DNA of 64,000 nucleotides from Sitta carolinensis (GCA_032173965.1 CM063288.1:11574501-11638500); one strand, 5' to 3'; counted from the stretch's first letter, positions 12,047 through 25,400 are shown. Numbers and translations: made by a program. The notes: a model not told the origin generated them from the sequence alone.

Positions 12047-15000
12047 GTAACAAGCTACCTGTTAAACCAACTTGTCAGAGGTGTCACAGTATTATTTACC
12101 TTTCACATCACGGGATTTGTTCAAATGTGGGACTTGCAGAGGCTTTGGTTGGAAAAGAGATGATGATAACTTTCAGAGAGCAGACATGATGGGCAGCCAC
12201 TTGCTCACTGCTTGGGGAAGATGCAGCATGCAAGTGGGGATAAAAAAAAGTGGGTTTTTCCAGACTCTTATACCCATTCAAGAAGATGGCAGAGAAGATG
12301 CTTCACAGTCAGTTTCCAATGCAGAACACAGTTGCTGAGCACTTTGTCAGGCACTGGTTGCATTATGATACTGGGGAAGGATCTTTCAATTTGGCTGCAC
12401 TGTGCATGTGGTGTTCGAGTACCTCTAGATGAACACATACAGCTCAGGAGTGACTTCACACAGAATTTTGTTTCTATAATGTGATTGTGGAACATCTTGG
12501 GAATTGGTAGTATTGAAATTAAAATTGACCTTACCTTACCACAAGATTCTGAGTTTATCAATCGCAGTTTTGACATGTGTTCCTCCTTCTGTGCCCTCAC
12601 ATTTTGTTCCAGTCTGCATACATCTTTTGGTTCTGGACTAAATATAAACTGGACTGAATAAAGCTGTATGCTAGTTCAAAGGAAAAAAATAACAAACAAA
12701 CAACCCGAATACAAATTTAATTTGTCAGATCTCTGTTAAATTCTTTGGATTTTTTAAAGTTTAAACCCTGACAGCAGTCCATCTGTAAATGCAGTTTCTC
12801 CTGACGTAGACACGTCTGTTACCTGAGGGAGGACTAATATAATCTTTCTTTCCTTAAAGCAAAAGGTCCTAATGAAAAGCTATCGAAAGAAAAGCAAAGA
12901 AATTTTTCTTTGAGGACTCAAAGTTTGAGAACCTGTGACATCTGAGAGAGAAAGTACAATGTAGTAGTAGGTACATCTGTGAATACCTGAAGAATTAAAA
13001 ACTTAAAATTAATGTTCTGACTCTGCCAGTACACTGTGAAGACAACTCTAGAGGAGATCCATGTTGATTTTTTGAAAAAAAAATAGTTGAGAATGTTTTT
13101 TCTGTCTTCTTTTATCTGACACCAGATAATAAGGTTTGGAATAATGTAACATGTATTCCAACCCAGAGCCTTAAAGTGCAAGGACATGAGTTACTGTGTA
13201 CTGCTTGATGACACTAAACTGTGGATTGCTTACACATTGTTTGGATTGGAAACTGAATAACAGTTTATGGAAGTAAAATGTATTTCATACCAGACTGGAA
13301 AACTGCCAAATTGTATCTTGATAAACGTAAAGCTGCATTGGTTTTGTGCAGCAGATGGAAAATAATGTTGTGACATCCCTAAACACTGCTCATCTCTACT
13401 CACTTCTTATTCATCCTGTGCTTTTCCTCTAGTTTTCTTCATAGGTCATAATTTTTTTCCCTTTTGTGCCTTTTTTTTTTTTTTCCTGAAAGGTGAGTGT
13501 AGTTCCATTTTACTTTTATTCCCCCCATTGTGTTGTCTGTGGAGTATTCCAGTGCACATACTGTCAGTAGAGACGTGTGTTCACTTTGTAGAAATTTCAT
13601 TCATGTAAAGCACAGCCATAATGTGACCTCCTACACAGGCTTACTCCACACATATGAAATCACTTGATTCTTTAGATTTTTATTAACATGTGGGTTTGTG
13701 CTTTGACAAATGCATTAGATTGGTGGCTCTGAGAAATTGCCTTAGTCCTTTAGCACTGAAGAGCCTGTATTGTGATTGTTCTTTGGTAACAGCGTAGGGC
13801 AAAATTCATCCCTGAGGAAAGAAGTGATGGTTTCAGCAGATTTATCATCAGTATTATATTTGTGATTATTTCTTGGGTTTTCTAACATGGATTTAATTGT
13901 GTGACCTTTGGTAAGTCATGCCATCTCTTGGTATGAGTACACAGGTACAGTCACATATATGTATACCTTTTCAAATGGTGGTTTCATTGCCCATTTCAAA
14001 GTTGTATGAAAACCCCTTTAAGATCTATGAATTAAACATGCTTGAGCTCAAAATGTATATTTTTGAGATCATATGAAACAGATTTTCCTATTCCTGACTG
14101 GTACTTCTAAAGAAACTGCCTTGCCTTCTGTCTGGAAAGCCATCACAGTGCATTACTGTTGTTCAGCTGTCTGAAAAACCTTAAATACTTCAACTTCTGT
14201 AGGTTTATGAACAGCTTTTGTTTCCTGATCTTGGTCTGTTAAGCAATTTCTCATTCTCCCTGACCTGCCAGACACTGTTTAGGGAGTTGTTCTTTGGTTT
14301 CTTTGCCAAAATACATGGTGCTGATGCTTGTGTGAGTGTAGTGTGAACACATTGCTTGGGAGCCAAGGATTATGGCTATTTTCAGTGTGTTAATCCCAAA
14401 GGAATTGGGCAGCCAATCTTATCCTCTGTCTGAATTTCCCAAGTTTCTTCCAGAAAAAAACTCTGCTTCTAGATACTTAATAGATATTTAATATCCTACT
14501 TTTGGTTCCATTGAAAATAATAGCTGCGTACCCAGAATTCAGAAGGGATTTTCTTGTTCGTTTGTTTGTTTGGGTTTTTCCCCCACCCACCTCATAGGGA
14601 ATCTTTCTTTTGTGGAAAAGGAGCACAACTCCTTTTTCTCTCAGTTTAGCCATCTGCCTCCAAGCCTATCCTGCCATTCTTCCAAAAATGTTATGAAATA
14701 GTAATTCACCACTGTAGGGAGCAACTTCTTGCCATTTATTGACAAACAACTTGATGTAAATGTCTGATTCAGTCTATTTGTTTCTGGCTCTACTGAGATC
14801 TGAGACTATGCCAGAAATTGTTCTGTCTTGCTGGATCTATTAATTTAGTGATTGTCGTGCAAACTCAACTTCTCCTGGATAGAGCAAAACCCTGCCAATA
14901 ATGCTTTTTTATTTTCTTGAAGCTTGTAGGAACTTCTCTTTAGCCAGATCTTTTAGTATCATCTCCCCTTGCATGCAAGGCACTTTATCATGGATAAATC

Positions 15001-15671
15001 ATTTATCATTATCATTTTGGATAACTCTTCAGGGAATCCCAAAACTTTTGAGGATTTATGTAGCTGAGAAATTTCTGTGGAGCAGATAAACTGCAAGAAA
15101 GTGTCAGATCTCGGTGAGACAATTCCCAAACTTAGGCCAAATACTGAAATGCTTTTTTTTATGAAGGCACTGTGCAAGTGAGTTAGGTTTTACTACTTTA
15201 TAAATTAATATGGGCCATGTTAGACCAAGGTTTATGTCAAGTTACATTTTCCTTTCCATTTAAATCTGCCATAATTTCATATATTATTAGATTTAAATTT
15301 CACTGATTTCATTTCCACCAGCTGTCACAACCCTTTAAGTTCTCACAGTGATTGATATTATTTTCTGTTTTAAATTACACCATTGCCACACTGCGGATAG
15401 GGTCTTTTAGTTTACAGAAGGTAGCACACTTACTGAATGTAAGAAACAGTGGACCTGTTTTCCCTTCACTTTTCAGCAATGAGTTCTCCTTGTTTTAGCC
15501 CCATTTGAGGGTAAACTCAGACCTGAACTCTGCTTTGATTCCATCCATGTTGTGTTACAAGTCACTGTTGGAAAGGGTACTCCAAACCATCTGTCTCCAG
15601 CTTGTTTTTGTTAACAGTCAGAAGCGGATTCCAACTTCATTTGTAACATTTCATATACGTTTGGTCTTTAG
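12047..15671 (+). other. CLASP1 intron
   Basis: 3.6-kb intron after the alternative exon. A TGCATG (Rbfox-type) element is at 12403-12408, about 360 nt downstream of the alternative exon. A T14 run is at 13471-13484 and a TTTG-rich patch at 14556-14576. No transposon or RNA gene was recognised. Confidence 0.8.
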
Positions 15672-15822
15672 TATGCTGGATTATGACACGGAGAACCTAA
15701 ACTCTGATGAAATCTACAGCTCTCTTCGTGGAGTCACCGAAGCGATTGAGAAATTTAGTTTCCGTAGTCAAGAGGACCTGAATGAGCCAATCAAACGTGA
15801 TGGAAAGAAAGACTGTGACATT
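15672..15822 (+). CDS. CLASP1: CLASP1 coding exon: linker, MLDYDTENLN
   Basis: The acceptor is gtctttag at 15664-15671 and the donor GTAAGT follows 15822. The first base completes a split Ser codon, then 50 codons run from MLDYDTENLNSDEIYSSLRG through EAIEKFSFRSQEDLNEPIKR to GKKDCDI. This is the acidic/serine-rich conserved block of the linker shared by CLASP1 and CLASP2; the wording (NLNSDE, EKFSF, EPIKRDGKK) is that of CLASP1. It ends at a codon boundary, which lets an extra phase-0 exon be inserted before the next one. Confidence 0.97.
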
Positions 15823-16465
15823 GTAAGTATTCCGTTGATTAATGTCCTCAGATGAAATTTTAAAACATTATGATCAAACCTGTCTGTGGATTGTTAGTGT
15901 ACAAAATGCAGTTATTCCTGCTGTATTCTTACAGGTGTCTTCTGCTTATTGATTGTTAACTTCTTGTACTTCAGTTATGGGGTTTCACTGACTGTTTCCC
16001 TTGGCTCCTTTTGAGCTCTGGCCTCCTGTGGAATGTGCTCTTTGTGTTTCTGTGCAAGTCCCATGAAGGTTGGAAACAGTGCTGGTGTTCCTCAGGCTCA
16101 GCTGGCTCATTGATGGCTTTTGCATGGAGTGTGGGTAGTCAGGTCTGTAATGGGAAATGTTAGTTCTTAAAATGCATGGATGGTTTCCCTCAGAGGATTA
16201 GGACCTGTGATCACTCCAAGCGCAGAGCTCGTACGGTATCTAATACTGCAAGAGCGGCTACAGAAACTGTGATCATGAGATATTTCCAAGCAGGTGTAGT
16301 TGTGTGAAAGAAAGAGGTAGTAATCAAAGTTTTACTAAAGTATTTTTTATAAATAATAAATGTAAATAATTCTGTGCCTTTTCCTATTGGTGAGTGAACT
16401 TGAAAATGCTACAGTTTCCATAGAATTTTGAACATACCTTTTTTTCCTCTGTTTGATTCCCTCAG
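15823..16465 (+). other. CLASP1 intron holding a candidate cassette exon
   Basis: 643-nt intron. It contains two TGCATG elements (16121-16126 and 16173-16178) and a candidate 42-nt exon at 16194-16235, described separately. The rest is AT-rich and unremarkable. Confidence 0.8.
16194..16235 (+). CDS. Candidate CLASP1 cassette micro-exon (14 codons), unproven
   Basis: Preceded by TTTCCCTCAG (16184-16193) and followed by GTATCT, this 42-nt segment is open in phase 0, the phase required between the flanking exons, and would insert RIRTCDHSKRRART. It is relatively CpG-rich (AAGCGC, CTCGTACGG) inside an AT-rich intron, which hints at constraint. The donor is weak; a longer open version runs to TGA at 16305-16307. 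TGCATG occurs twice within 75 nt upstream. I do not firmly recall this peptide from any CLASP1 isoform, so it may be chance. Confidence 0.4.
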
Positions 16466-16712
16466 GTGTCTCGAGATGGTGGCCTTGCTCTCCCTAGTGG
16501 TGATGTCCGTGGAAGCAGTGACATTGTAGAAGGTGGAAGGATGGCCCTGGATAACAAAACCTCCCTCCTGAACACCCAGCCTCCGCGCACCTTTTCAGGG
16601 CCCCGTGCTCGGGAATACAACCCCTACCCTTATGCTGACACCATTAACACTTATGACAAGACTGCCCTGAAGGAAGCCGTGTTCGATGACGACATGGATC
16701 AGCTTCGGGATG
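16466..16712 (+). CDS. CLASP1: CLASP1 coding exon: linker to C-terminal domain
   Basis: The acceptor is attccctcag at 16456-16465 and the donor GTTTGT follows 16712 (a weak donor). The 247 nt read VSRDGGLALPSGDVRGSSDI, then GGRMALDNKTSLLNTQPPRT, then REYNPYPYADTINTYDKTAL and EAVFDDDMDQLRD with one base left over. The second half is strongly conserved in vertebrate CLASP1; the first third (LALPSGDVRGSSDIVE) differs most from the mammalian version, as expected for a disordered linker. Confidence 0.97.
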
Positions 16713-17476
16713 GTTTGTATCAGCCCACCTCGCAACGCTGCGGGCAGCTCGCTGCCTTTCTGCTGTGTTGGGGTATGGGTAGTGCCCTCAGATACGTGCC
16801 TGCCTGTGCATGTTTGTGTACTGCATTGCATCTCAGTCAAGCCTTGGTTTGAAATACCCTTTGTTCTCATGTCCCAGCAGAAACTCATCTGTGGCTATTG
16901 AGAAAAAAATATTATATGGCAGTTTCATTCTTGTTTGCCTGGGGTTTCCTGCAAACTACTCCCTTAAGCATCCACATGATCTGTAGTGACACTGCTTTGG
17001 GGCCTTCCCCTCTTCATGGCTGAAACACCTCCCTCAACAGCTTGTTGTTATTGAGTGTTTGACTTCATTTAAGTGCAGCTAACATCATCTTTATTCTTTT
17101 GCAGTACACTGATGAGTCACTGTACTTTAATCTAAAGGTCATACATGTGACCACTGGTTTTGGGTGTGTATGTCTGGGAAAAACCACGGCAGTTCTCATC
17201 TTGTAGAAGTAATTGTTGGAACTGGAAGAAATCCAATTGTCATTTCTTCCTGGTTCGTTAGAAGCCATGTGCAGATGCATGAGCCATGTTATGAACTTGG
17301 ATTAAACTATGGGCTATTCAGATTCTGTTGCCTGCTTGTCTGAGGCCACCTGGAAGTTTATGCATTTTTGGGGGGCCCCTTGTTATGTGAACCTTATTCT
17401 GTAGAGGGTGAGGAATCTTGGCACCTTGATCTTTTCCCCATTTCTGCAAATGATTTGCTGCCATTTGTCCTAGAAG
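16713..17476 (+). other. CLASP1 intron with NAGNAG acceptor
   Basis: 764-nt intron. Its 3' end is TAGAAG (17471-17476), a tandem acceptor. No other element was recognised. Confidence 0.85.
17471..17476 (+). promoter_or_regulatory. Tandem (NAGNAG) 3' splice site
   Basis: TAG (17471-17473) and AAG (17474-17476) are both possible acceptors three bases apart. Use of the second gives ...RDVPIDHSD; use of the first gives ...RDEVPIDHSD, with one extra Glu. TAG is usually preferred over AAG, so both forms may be made. The motif is seen; use of both sites is inference. Confidence 0.6.
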
Positions 17477-17667
17477 TACCCATTGACCATTCGGATTTGG
17501 TGGCTGATCTTCTGAAAGAGCTCTCCAACCACAACGAGCGGGTGGAGGAGCGGAAAGGAGCTCTCCTGGAATTGCTAAAGATCACAAGGGAAGATAATCT
17601 TGGAGTTTGGGAGGAGCATTTCAAAACCATTCTGCTCTTGCTGCTGGAAACGCTTGGAGACAAAGAT
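17477..17667 (+). CDS. CLASP1: CLASP1 coding exon: start of C-terminal domain
   Basis: Starts with the two bases completing a Val codon and ends at GAT before donor GTGAGA. The 191 nt encode PIDHSDLVADLLKELSNHNE, RVEERKGALLELLKITREDN and EEHFKTILLLLLETLGDKD. This is the first helical repeat pair of the CLASP C-terminal (CLIP-interacting, TOG-like) domain, very strongly conserved. The donor leads to an intron with a stop shortly after, so the long open frame at 17368-17808 is exon plus flanking intron. Confidence 0.97.
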
Positions 17668-19323
17668 GTGAGATGTAGATTTTATCTTAACTCTCCTGTA
17701 CATTGCTTCATCTTGGGTAATAATTCCTACACACCAGTTCAAATGAAACCTGCTGCTCATCTCATCAGTGATACTGTACTGTTTTTGTTTGGTTTTTTTG
17801 AGGGTTGACAACTCTACTTTAGTTGTCACTGTTCAGTGATGAGTTTTCAGTTACTCCAAAATGTCCCAGTTTTTCCCCCTCCCTCCAGAGTGTTACTAAT
17901 AAATAGCTAGGAAATTGAACTAGAATCAGAAAAAAAAGTTCTGGTCTAGTAAAAAACTGTCAGGACTTAAGTTAATCTCTTCAGAATTAGGATGAAGTTA
18001 CAAACTCTTAGCTATATTTTACCCATTCCCAGCAAGGAGAATAAAGGTATTCTAGAATAAATTAATTTTTTTTTCCCTGTGTGCTTTAAAGACCCAGGGT
18101 GTTAGATCTCATGGGACGGGTCTCTGTCTCTTGTAAAAATGTCTTCAAGAACAAGCTGCTCTTAAAGGGGATCTTGTTTTGAAATGTTAGAAAAAAAAAT
18201 TGGGTTATTATCACAGCTTTGTGTTTGGTTGTTGATCAAAGTGGTATTTTACAGGCTAGGCTTTTCTCCATTTGGGGATATTTGTTCAGCTTGCAGCATA
18301 ATGATATTTGGTAAAGGCTCAAAACCCCACTGCACCTTCACATCAGAGCCATGTTCCATCTAAACTCTACATTATTGAGGCTTCTAAGCACTCACAGTTC
18401 TGGTTTTTGTTTCATCTGATTCACAAATCTGTTGTATTTCTTAAACTCCTTGTAAAATATATGTCATGCTCTCAGAAATGTTAATTCTGAAGGGTAGGTC
18501 GCTGACCTTTTCTCAGTTGTTGTTCTTAAAGCATAAATAAGAATGCTCTAGTTCTGCTTGTTTAATGATAGCACCATCACACAAGTATCAGGTTTAGTGA
18601 CTTTGTCTTAAGTACATGTGGATTGTACTACTGTATGAATTTTGCAGACAAATAGCAAAGCACATACTTTAAATGCAGAGTATGAGGTAAAGTATGTATT
18701 CTTCTGCTGAAATAATTAAATCTGTTTGGCGTGGCCACAGGTCAAAAATTTAATGTAAGTTATGAAATTGAAACAGGTGTTCTAAGTCTCTTCTGTTCAT
18801 GATCTTTTGCTATGAAGAATGAAGACATAGGTGACTATTGACTACAGTAATTTAAGGCCTTGAAAGTCATTTCCATAGAAGTTCAGAGTCATTTTTACTG
18901 CTTTAGTACATGAGAAACAGCTTTGTGGCATGGATGGAGCCAGTTTGGTATCTGCCAAACTGAGCACAAGAGGAAAGAAAAAACATACATGATCTGACCT
19001 TCTTTGTAGATTCATGTAATGCAGATATCCTCCTGGGAGTACAAATTTGTACTCTATTGGCAAAAGAATATGGAATTTAGGAAAGTAGTCTTTCTGATTC
19101 TTGTATATGTGCAAACAGTCATTTTATGTGTGGTTTTGTGCAAGAACAAGCAAGGAACCCAATTCTGAATTTTGTTACATTGATTCCACTGCTCACTCCA
19201 CTGGAGCTGGTGGCATAGGGAGCTGGGAGAATTTCTGGTGAGCCATGAGAATTTACTTCATACTACAATTTTGAGAAGCAACTTTTTCTAATCTTTTCCT
19301 AATGTCTGTTTTTCTTGACACAG
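17668..19323 (+). other. CLASP1 intron
   Basis: 1.66-kb AT-rich intron between two C-terminal-domain exons. No repeat, RNA gene or extra exon was seen. Confidence 0.85.
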
Positions 19324-19452
19324 CATTCGATAAGAGCCCTGGCGCTGCGAGTCCTGAGGGAGATCCTGCGGAACCAGCCGGCGAGGTTTAAGAACTACGC
19401 GGAGTTGACTATCATGAAAACACTGGAAGCACATAAGGATTCCCACAAGGAG
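19324..19452 (+). CDS. CLASP1: CLASP1 coding exon: C-terminal domain HEAT-like helices
   Basis: The acceptor is ttgacacag at 19315-19323 and the donor GTGAGT follows 19452. The 43 codons read HSIRALALRVLREILRNQPA and RFKNYAELTIMKTLEAHKDS and HKE. GC content is well above the flanking introns, with several CpGs (GGCGCTGCGAG, CCGGCGAGG). Phase 0 at both ends. It packs as helices of the second HEAT-like repeat in the CLASP C-terminal domain (family knowledge). Confidence 0.97.
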
Positions 19453-22400
19453 GTGAGTGAGCCTTTCAGCTGCTGAGAATGCAATATGGACTTGCTGAGG
19501 AAATGTAGGACCTGTGAGACCTAACAGGCAAACATATTGAGCCATCTTGACACTGGAACAAATCTGTATGAGGTCTCCCAATATAAAGAGACAAGATTTT
19601 TATGTGCTGAAACAGTGAGGAAAAAAGTGGAGACTGTCAGAGCAATTCATGTGGACTTGGAGCTGTCTGGAGTGGTATGCCACTGTTTGTTAATTTCCCA
19701 GGATTTCCCTGCTCATTCTGGGAGACGTTGAGACACTGTAGGAAAAAAAGTGCATGTTTAATTACTTTTTAGAGCATGCTGAGGCCACTGTGCTGCCTCT
19801 GTGTGCACAGGTAAGAATACAAAATGTACTGGAGAGCACAAAAGCAGTGTTCAGGCAGAATTGTGTGTGAAAACTGGTGAAATTTGGCCATGCTGGAAAA
19901 TTTGGAACTGGTGAGTAATGGGAGAAAATGGACAAAGAGGCTGTGCTGCAGTGGCAGAGGAAGAAGCAAAGGGAGGGTTGAATTGCATTTTCCTTTCTGT
20001 GAGAGAACTTGTATACAAAACTGAAAGTATTCTGAAGTAAAGCAAGAATAAAGGGACATGATAACATTCTAAGTAGATCAATTCAAATTACATTTAAAGT
20101 TAATCTTCGTAGATTGATTTCCAAGTTAGCTCTTTTAATCCATCTTGGGCATGTTAAAAATTTGAACTAAACCTTCTGGAAATTGCTACCAGAATTTCCC
20201 TATTGGTCTGTGATGGTTTTGTTACCAAAGTCCTTGGTTTGAAATCTAAGGCATTTATTCTTCTCTAGAACAGAATTATTCTAAATTAGAAGTTTTAGGC
20301 ATCTCTGAAGATACATGAAGGCCATGAAAAGATGATTAAAATAGACCAGACTGCTCCAGAACATTGGATGACTGACACAAAGTTATTTTAACTGTGGGTA
20401 GGAGAAACCATACTGTTTGAAAATGAAAACAGCAAAACAAAAAAACACTCTCAGGGAAAGAAAATAATAGTTTGTATTTCTCTAAAATGCAGAAGTAGAA
20501 AATATTTAATGCTTTAAGTGAATGAGGGTTGCCCTACTCTGCTTACCTTCGTCTTCTTGATTTAGAGCCTTTACACCCCTGTCATTTTCAGTTCAGAGTA
20601 GTAAGAAGCAGTTGTAAATTGATTTTCTGATAAAGCAGTCAGACAAAACATTTTGTTCTGAAGGAGTGCCTTTTATTGGCAAGTTTTCCTACTTGCATGC
20701 TTCTCAGCTCACCTTGACTCACTGCCCTTTGTATTTTTTGTCTGAGAATCCTCTAGAACTAACGTTTCTAGCAGGACCTTTCCACATTGTCCCTGGCATT
20801 GTTTTTAATGCCCCTCAGAATTCACTGTTCCTTGTGGGACTGGTGGGTTTTAAAGAAATCAAGAACGATGTTGAAAACACCATGCCTTATGCCTCTGTAT
20901 TCTTGTGGAATGGAAAGGTTCTTCAGGATTTGCATGAGGTGCCTCCCAGGAAAAAGCAGAGAAAGATAAACTCAAACCAGCAATGGGAGGTGGAAGTTCT
21001 GGCACTTCTTTATAGAATAATTGAGCTGTACTGTACTCAGCAACTAGCTGCTGTGCTGCACATGGTGTGGCTTTGATCTTCCACAATTTTGCACAACATC
21101 TCCATAAGGAGACATTAGCTGCTGCAGTGGGACCTTTGGGTGACAGCTGTCATAGCTGGACACTGCAGGTATATTCCTGTTTTGCCATCTGTTGTGTGTG
21201 CACAGCTGTGTTAAGTGGGGACACGGGTTCTGGGATTTTCATTCCTTATATGAGTATTTACTGATCTCTGTGTAAATGATGTCCTCAGGACCATGATGCA
21301 GCCCAGGAAAGACATTATCTGTCTGTCAATTGTGTGAGAATATCAGTGTTCCTGAAGTTAAGAAAGGTACCTGCACCTGAGTATCCATCCACTAGGCTAA
21401 ATATATACCTGAGAATATGGTTGAAGTAATTTTTACCTGTAGTTAAAAACAGGGACCTGCTGATTCAGTTAAGTCTGTGAAAAATTAACTGAGAGATCAT
21501 TTGGGCATGGCTCATTTGGTCAAACTCATAGCCTAGAGCCAGATGGTTAGAAATTCCCTTCTGTGATGGCCCTCCAGCTCACTCCCACTGATGACTGCAG
21601 CACTCCTCTCTCCAGGAAGGGAGGAGGAGTTGCCCTTTGACTGGATCCCACTGAGCAGGAGATTAAATGAGGATTCACCATTTTGTGGGTGAAGGGCACT
21701 TTCAAAGGATAGCTGAAGAGGGAAAGTAAGTTCTGAGCAGCCTGTTCTACAGCTTTCTTTCCCACTATTTCAGAGCAGTATTAAAGGGAGTGGTGCACTG
21801 TCCTTAAACTACATAAAATCAAATCTTCCTCTAGGCTGTAGGAACTATTTCAAGAAAAGCTGGTATCTAATTTAGTTGGGAAAGGGTTAATCTTTGTGTC
21901 AGTGATGTCCTGATAAGATGTCACTCCAGTTTGTTATGTTTCTGGGCTGCTTCTGCCTTGTAGCAGAAGACAGAAGTGATCCTTGGTATGATTTGGTGTC
22001 CAACAGGCTGTGTAAGTTAGGAGAAAATGTCTGTTTTGAGCAAGCTGTATCTGTTTCAGTCTTTCTTACCTGAATTTCTCCTTCAGCACAGGGACTTCTA
22101 ATTGCTCCCAGCTACTGCTCACATTTTCAATTATATGTGACACACAGAGACTCAATCTAAAGTGACCAAGCAAAAGGAATTTGAAGGAATAGAACTGTTA
22201 AGGTTGGGTACTGGGTCCAAGAAGTCATAGAAAGAGGCAGTTCTTCAGAAATCAGGAAGGTTTGTTTGTCTATACAAATTCCAATATTGCTGTTGTTCAG
22301 CATGCCCAGGAGACATCAAATGACAAAACCAAAATACTCACCAACTAGCAAATATTGCCCCCTCCCCCAGCTGAGTGCTGATATCTAGTTAAAGTTTCTT

Positions 22401-25400
22401 TTTTTTAGACAAGAAAAAGGTCTATGATTTTATTCCAGATTACATAGTTGGAAGTATCAAAGCAGGGGAAGCATAGATATTTTGGGATGCCTGGATACTT
22501 GGCTGTTTTTCCAAGTCCAAGCAGAAGTCTTTAGATAGTTGGATCTTTGCCATTGCTAAAAATCATCTGCCTTGTGTTGCTGAAGGCAAGGTCTGGGATC
22601 AGCAGAGCAGCACAGCTGAGAGCACCACATTTCCCCCAGGGATATGGAAGAGGCAAAGTTGGTACATGGAGTTGGAGCTGAGTCACACCTTGTTGTGAGT
22701 GCAAATGCAGGATTGGCAAAGCACGGACCTCAGGATTAGGTCGAAATTAATGTAACCCTAGGCTACAGACTAGATGGCTCTGTGTTGAGATTCATATTTG
22801 GTTTGCATTTTTTAACTTTGTCCTGTTTTTATACTGTTTGTAGTACAACAGTCTGTTTGATGCTGTTGATTTAATGGGGTGATGTGAAGAGTCAAGCCTG
22901 CTTCAGTCATAACTGGAAACATTTAGGGGGGTTGACATATGTAAATGCCTTTCACTTACTTTTGGAGTGTTAAAACGTAATTGAGGTTGTGGATGATATT
23001 AAATCTTGTTGATTTTTATCAGTCTTTGTTTGGAGTTATTTGAAAGAGAACCATCTTTCTGTTGCCAATTAGTTAATATTAACTCATTTGTTCCAGTGTA
23101 GTTACTCACCCATAACTAAGGAGAAATGCTGATTGCTGACCCAATACCACTGATATGACATTGCTTCAGATTCATGCCAGCAAAATGAAGATAATTTCTT
23201 ATTATGGGGTATTTTAAAACAGAAATAGTTTAATATCTTGGAAATCAACAGCAGAGTGAAAAAATCATAGGATAGCTAATTCTCTGCTTCTATCTCTGGC
23301 ACAAAGCCTACAGACTTAACTGATGTATGTTTTCTATGTATAAGGAAAGGATCCTGTGCCATATCTTAGATATCTAACATCTGTATTTGATGATATAGAA
23401 GGTCCATAAACATAATTGGGTTGCTTATTGTACATTATTGCACATTATTTGTTGTAACCTCCTAAAAGAGGGAGAAAAAGAAGAAATCAGTTACCCATTA
23501 CCTGTAGATAATTTTTATTATCTTGCTGAGGTGCTTTTAGATTGGTCTCTGACATTTATATATTGTAACTGGACTCTGATGATGGTATGATCTGTGTAGG
23601 TTTCTGCAAAAAGAAAAGCACTAAATGATCATAGCCCTGAAGATTAATTGTTGCCTAGTCCATGCTGGAAGCTACCAAGTGTTGCAATTGGGCATTGATG
23701 TTTCATGATACATGTTAATGTGCTTTTTCTGTTTCCCAACACATTTCAAATGTTTAGTGCCCAGGAGAAGCAGTCTAATCTATTTCATCTCTGAATCCTT
23801 ATAAAAATCACACTGCTTTTTCATCTGCTAAGAACTCCCCATTGCTGAGTCCACTTCCTGCTTTGAAACCAAGTCCATAATTGTTTGTTCCTGTCTGGAT
23901 CAGACTGTAAAGCCTTCAGGGATGGGAGTTTGCCTGACTAGGTACAGGTAAACCTCCATCCCCTCCAGCTTAGTTTATACAGGCTTTAGGTAACCACCTC
24001 TAGATGGCAAAAATTGGCTCCTAAGCACAGCCTCATGCCTCGTAAGCCAAAAGCAAAACCTTCTGCTTAATAAACTTCTCTGGTGGTCTGCATCTTTGAC
24101 AATGGTGTAAAAAGCCTCTAAACTTTCAGTGGGGCTTTGCCTGCACTGCCTCATCCTCTACAGTCTTCTGCAGAGACACTGTAACTAGCAATCATGGCAA
24201 AGTACTCCAGCTTAAGCTCCTGTGGGAAGCTCTCATCCAGGTGCCGCAGGTGCTGCTTTGCTGAGATCCCTGCATGTTACACTGACGCCCTGTGTAGCCT
24301 ATGAACCTGGCATGTTCTGCCTTAGGGGAGTTAGGACGTTTTTCTTTCCTTATTTGCCAGTACTTTGTGTCTCTTTAAAGCAGAAATGAAGCTATCAAAA
24401 TTCATAAGCTGGTTGCTGCAGCCGTCAGGCAGCAAGCAGCATGTTAATGCATGGAATGTAGTAGCTGAGCAGAAGAAATGGAGCGGAAGAGATGGAGTCT
24501 GAGTTCTGGCTGTCTAAAGTGACCAGGATCCTGTGCCTGCAGTACACTGTGAACCAGCAAAACCAGTGGGAATTGTCATCCAAAGTTTGTCCAGCAAATT
24601 TTGTAGAACTTTGGTGAATCCAATGTGCTTTTCTATTAGAAGACAAGGATCTGTGACAGGTCACTGTCTTGATCACCCTAATACTGCATGTCAACATATC
24701 CTCTCCCACTAAAATGGTTAAGCAATTCCCATGCATGTTCCTGGGACAGCCTGGCATGTTACTTTCAAGTTCACTCCTTGGTAGCATTAAGGAAGACATT
24801 GCTACAGGTGAACAGCTTTCTGTGTGTTATACCTCGCTGGCTTTGTGCATATGAGTATGACTCCTTCCCTAAAGCAAACTGGGTGGAAGTATAAAAACTT
24901 CTCTTTTGTGAGACTCACTAGAAAGGTCATAACGCATCACAGATATCTATCAAGGAACACACCAGCACACAGAGCTTATGTTATGCCAGCAAAAGTCAGG
25001 CTGAATCTAGTCGCCAGTGTGTAGAGCATAAGGTAAGCCTTTGGAAAGGAGAAAAACCTGCTGCTTTAAGGCCAAGAGCTATCTCTTAGATCTGCATTCC
25101 AGGACTACTTGCCCTGTGTTGAATGATGTTAAACTACCCAGTTCAAGCTGTGGTTTGCTCTAAGCTTTTACTGGGAGGTAAAATCATGTTTGTGACATAC
25201 CTTACACACAGCTTAGTGTCTGTGCTTTTGAAGAACTTCAGGCTTTCTCTAGTCTTGCACATCCTGATTCATAACCACCCTTTGGAACCTGCTGCTTCCA
25301 GCTGCTGTCATCATTTGGTGGCTTTTCTACTTTCCTTTTGTATCTCTGAGATTCCTAAGAATAATTATATTAGGTCAGACAAAAATCTTGCTTTGCCTGA

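Noticed and set aside
17368..17808. Independent 146-residue protein
   Set aside because: Its middle is the CLASP1 exon 17477-17667; the ends are intron that happens to be open.
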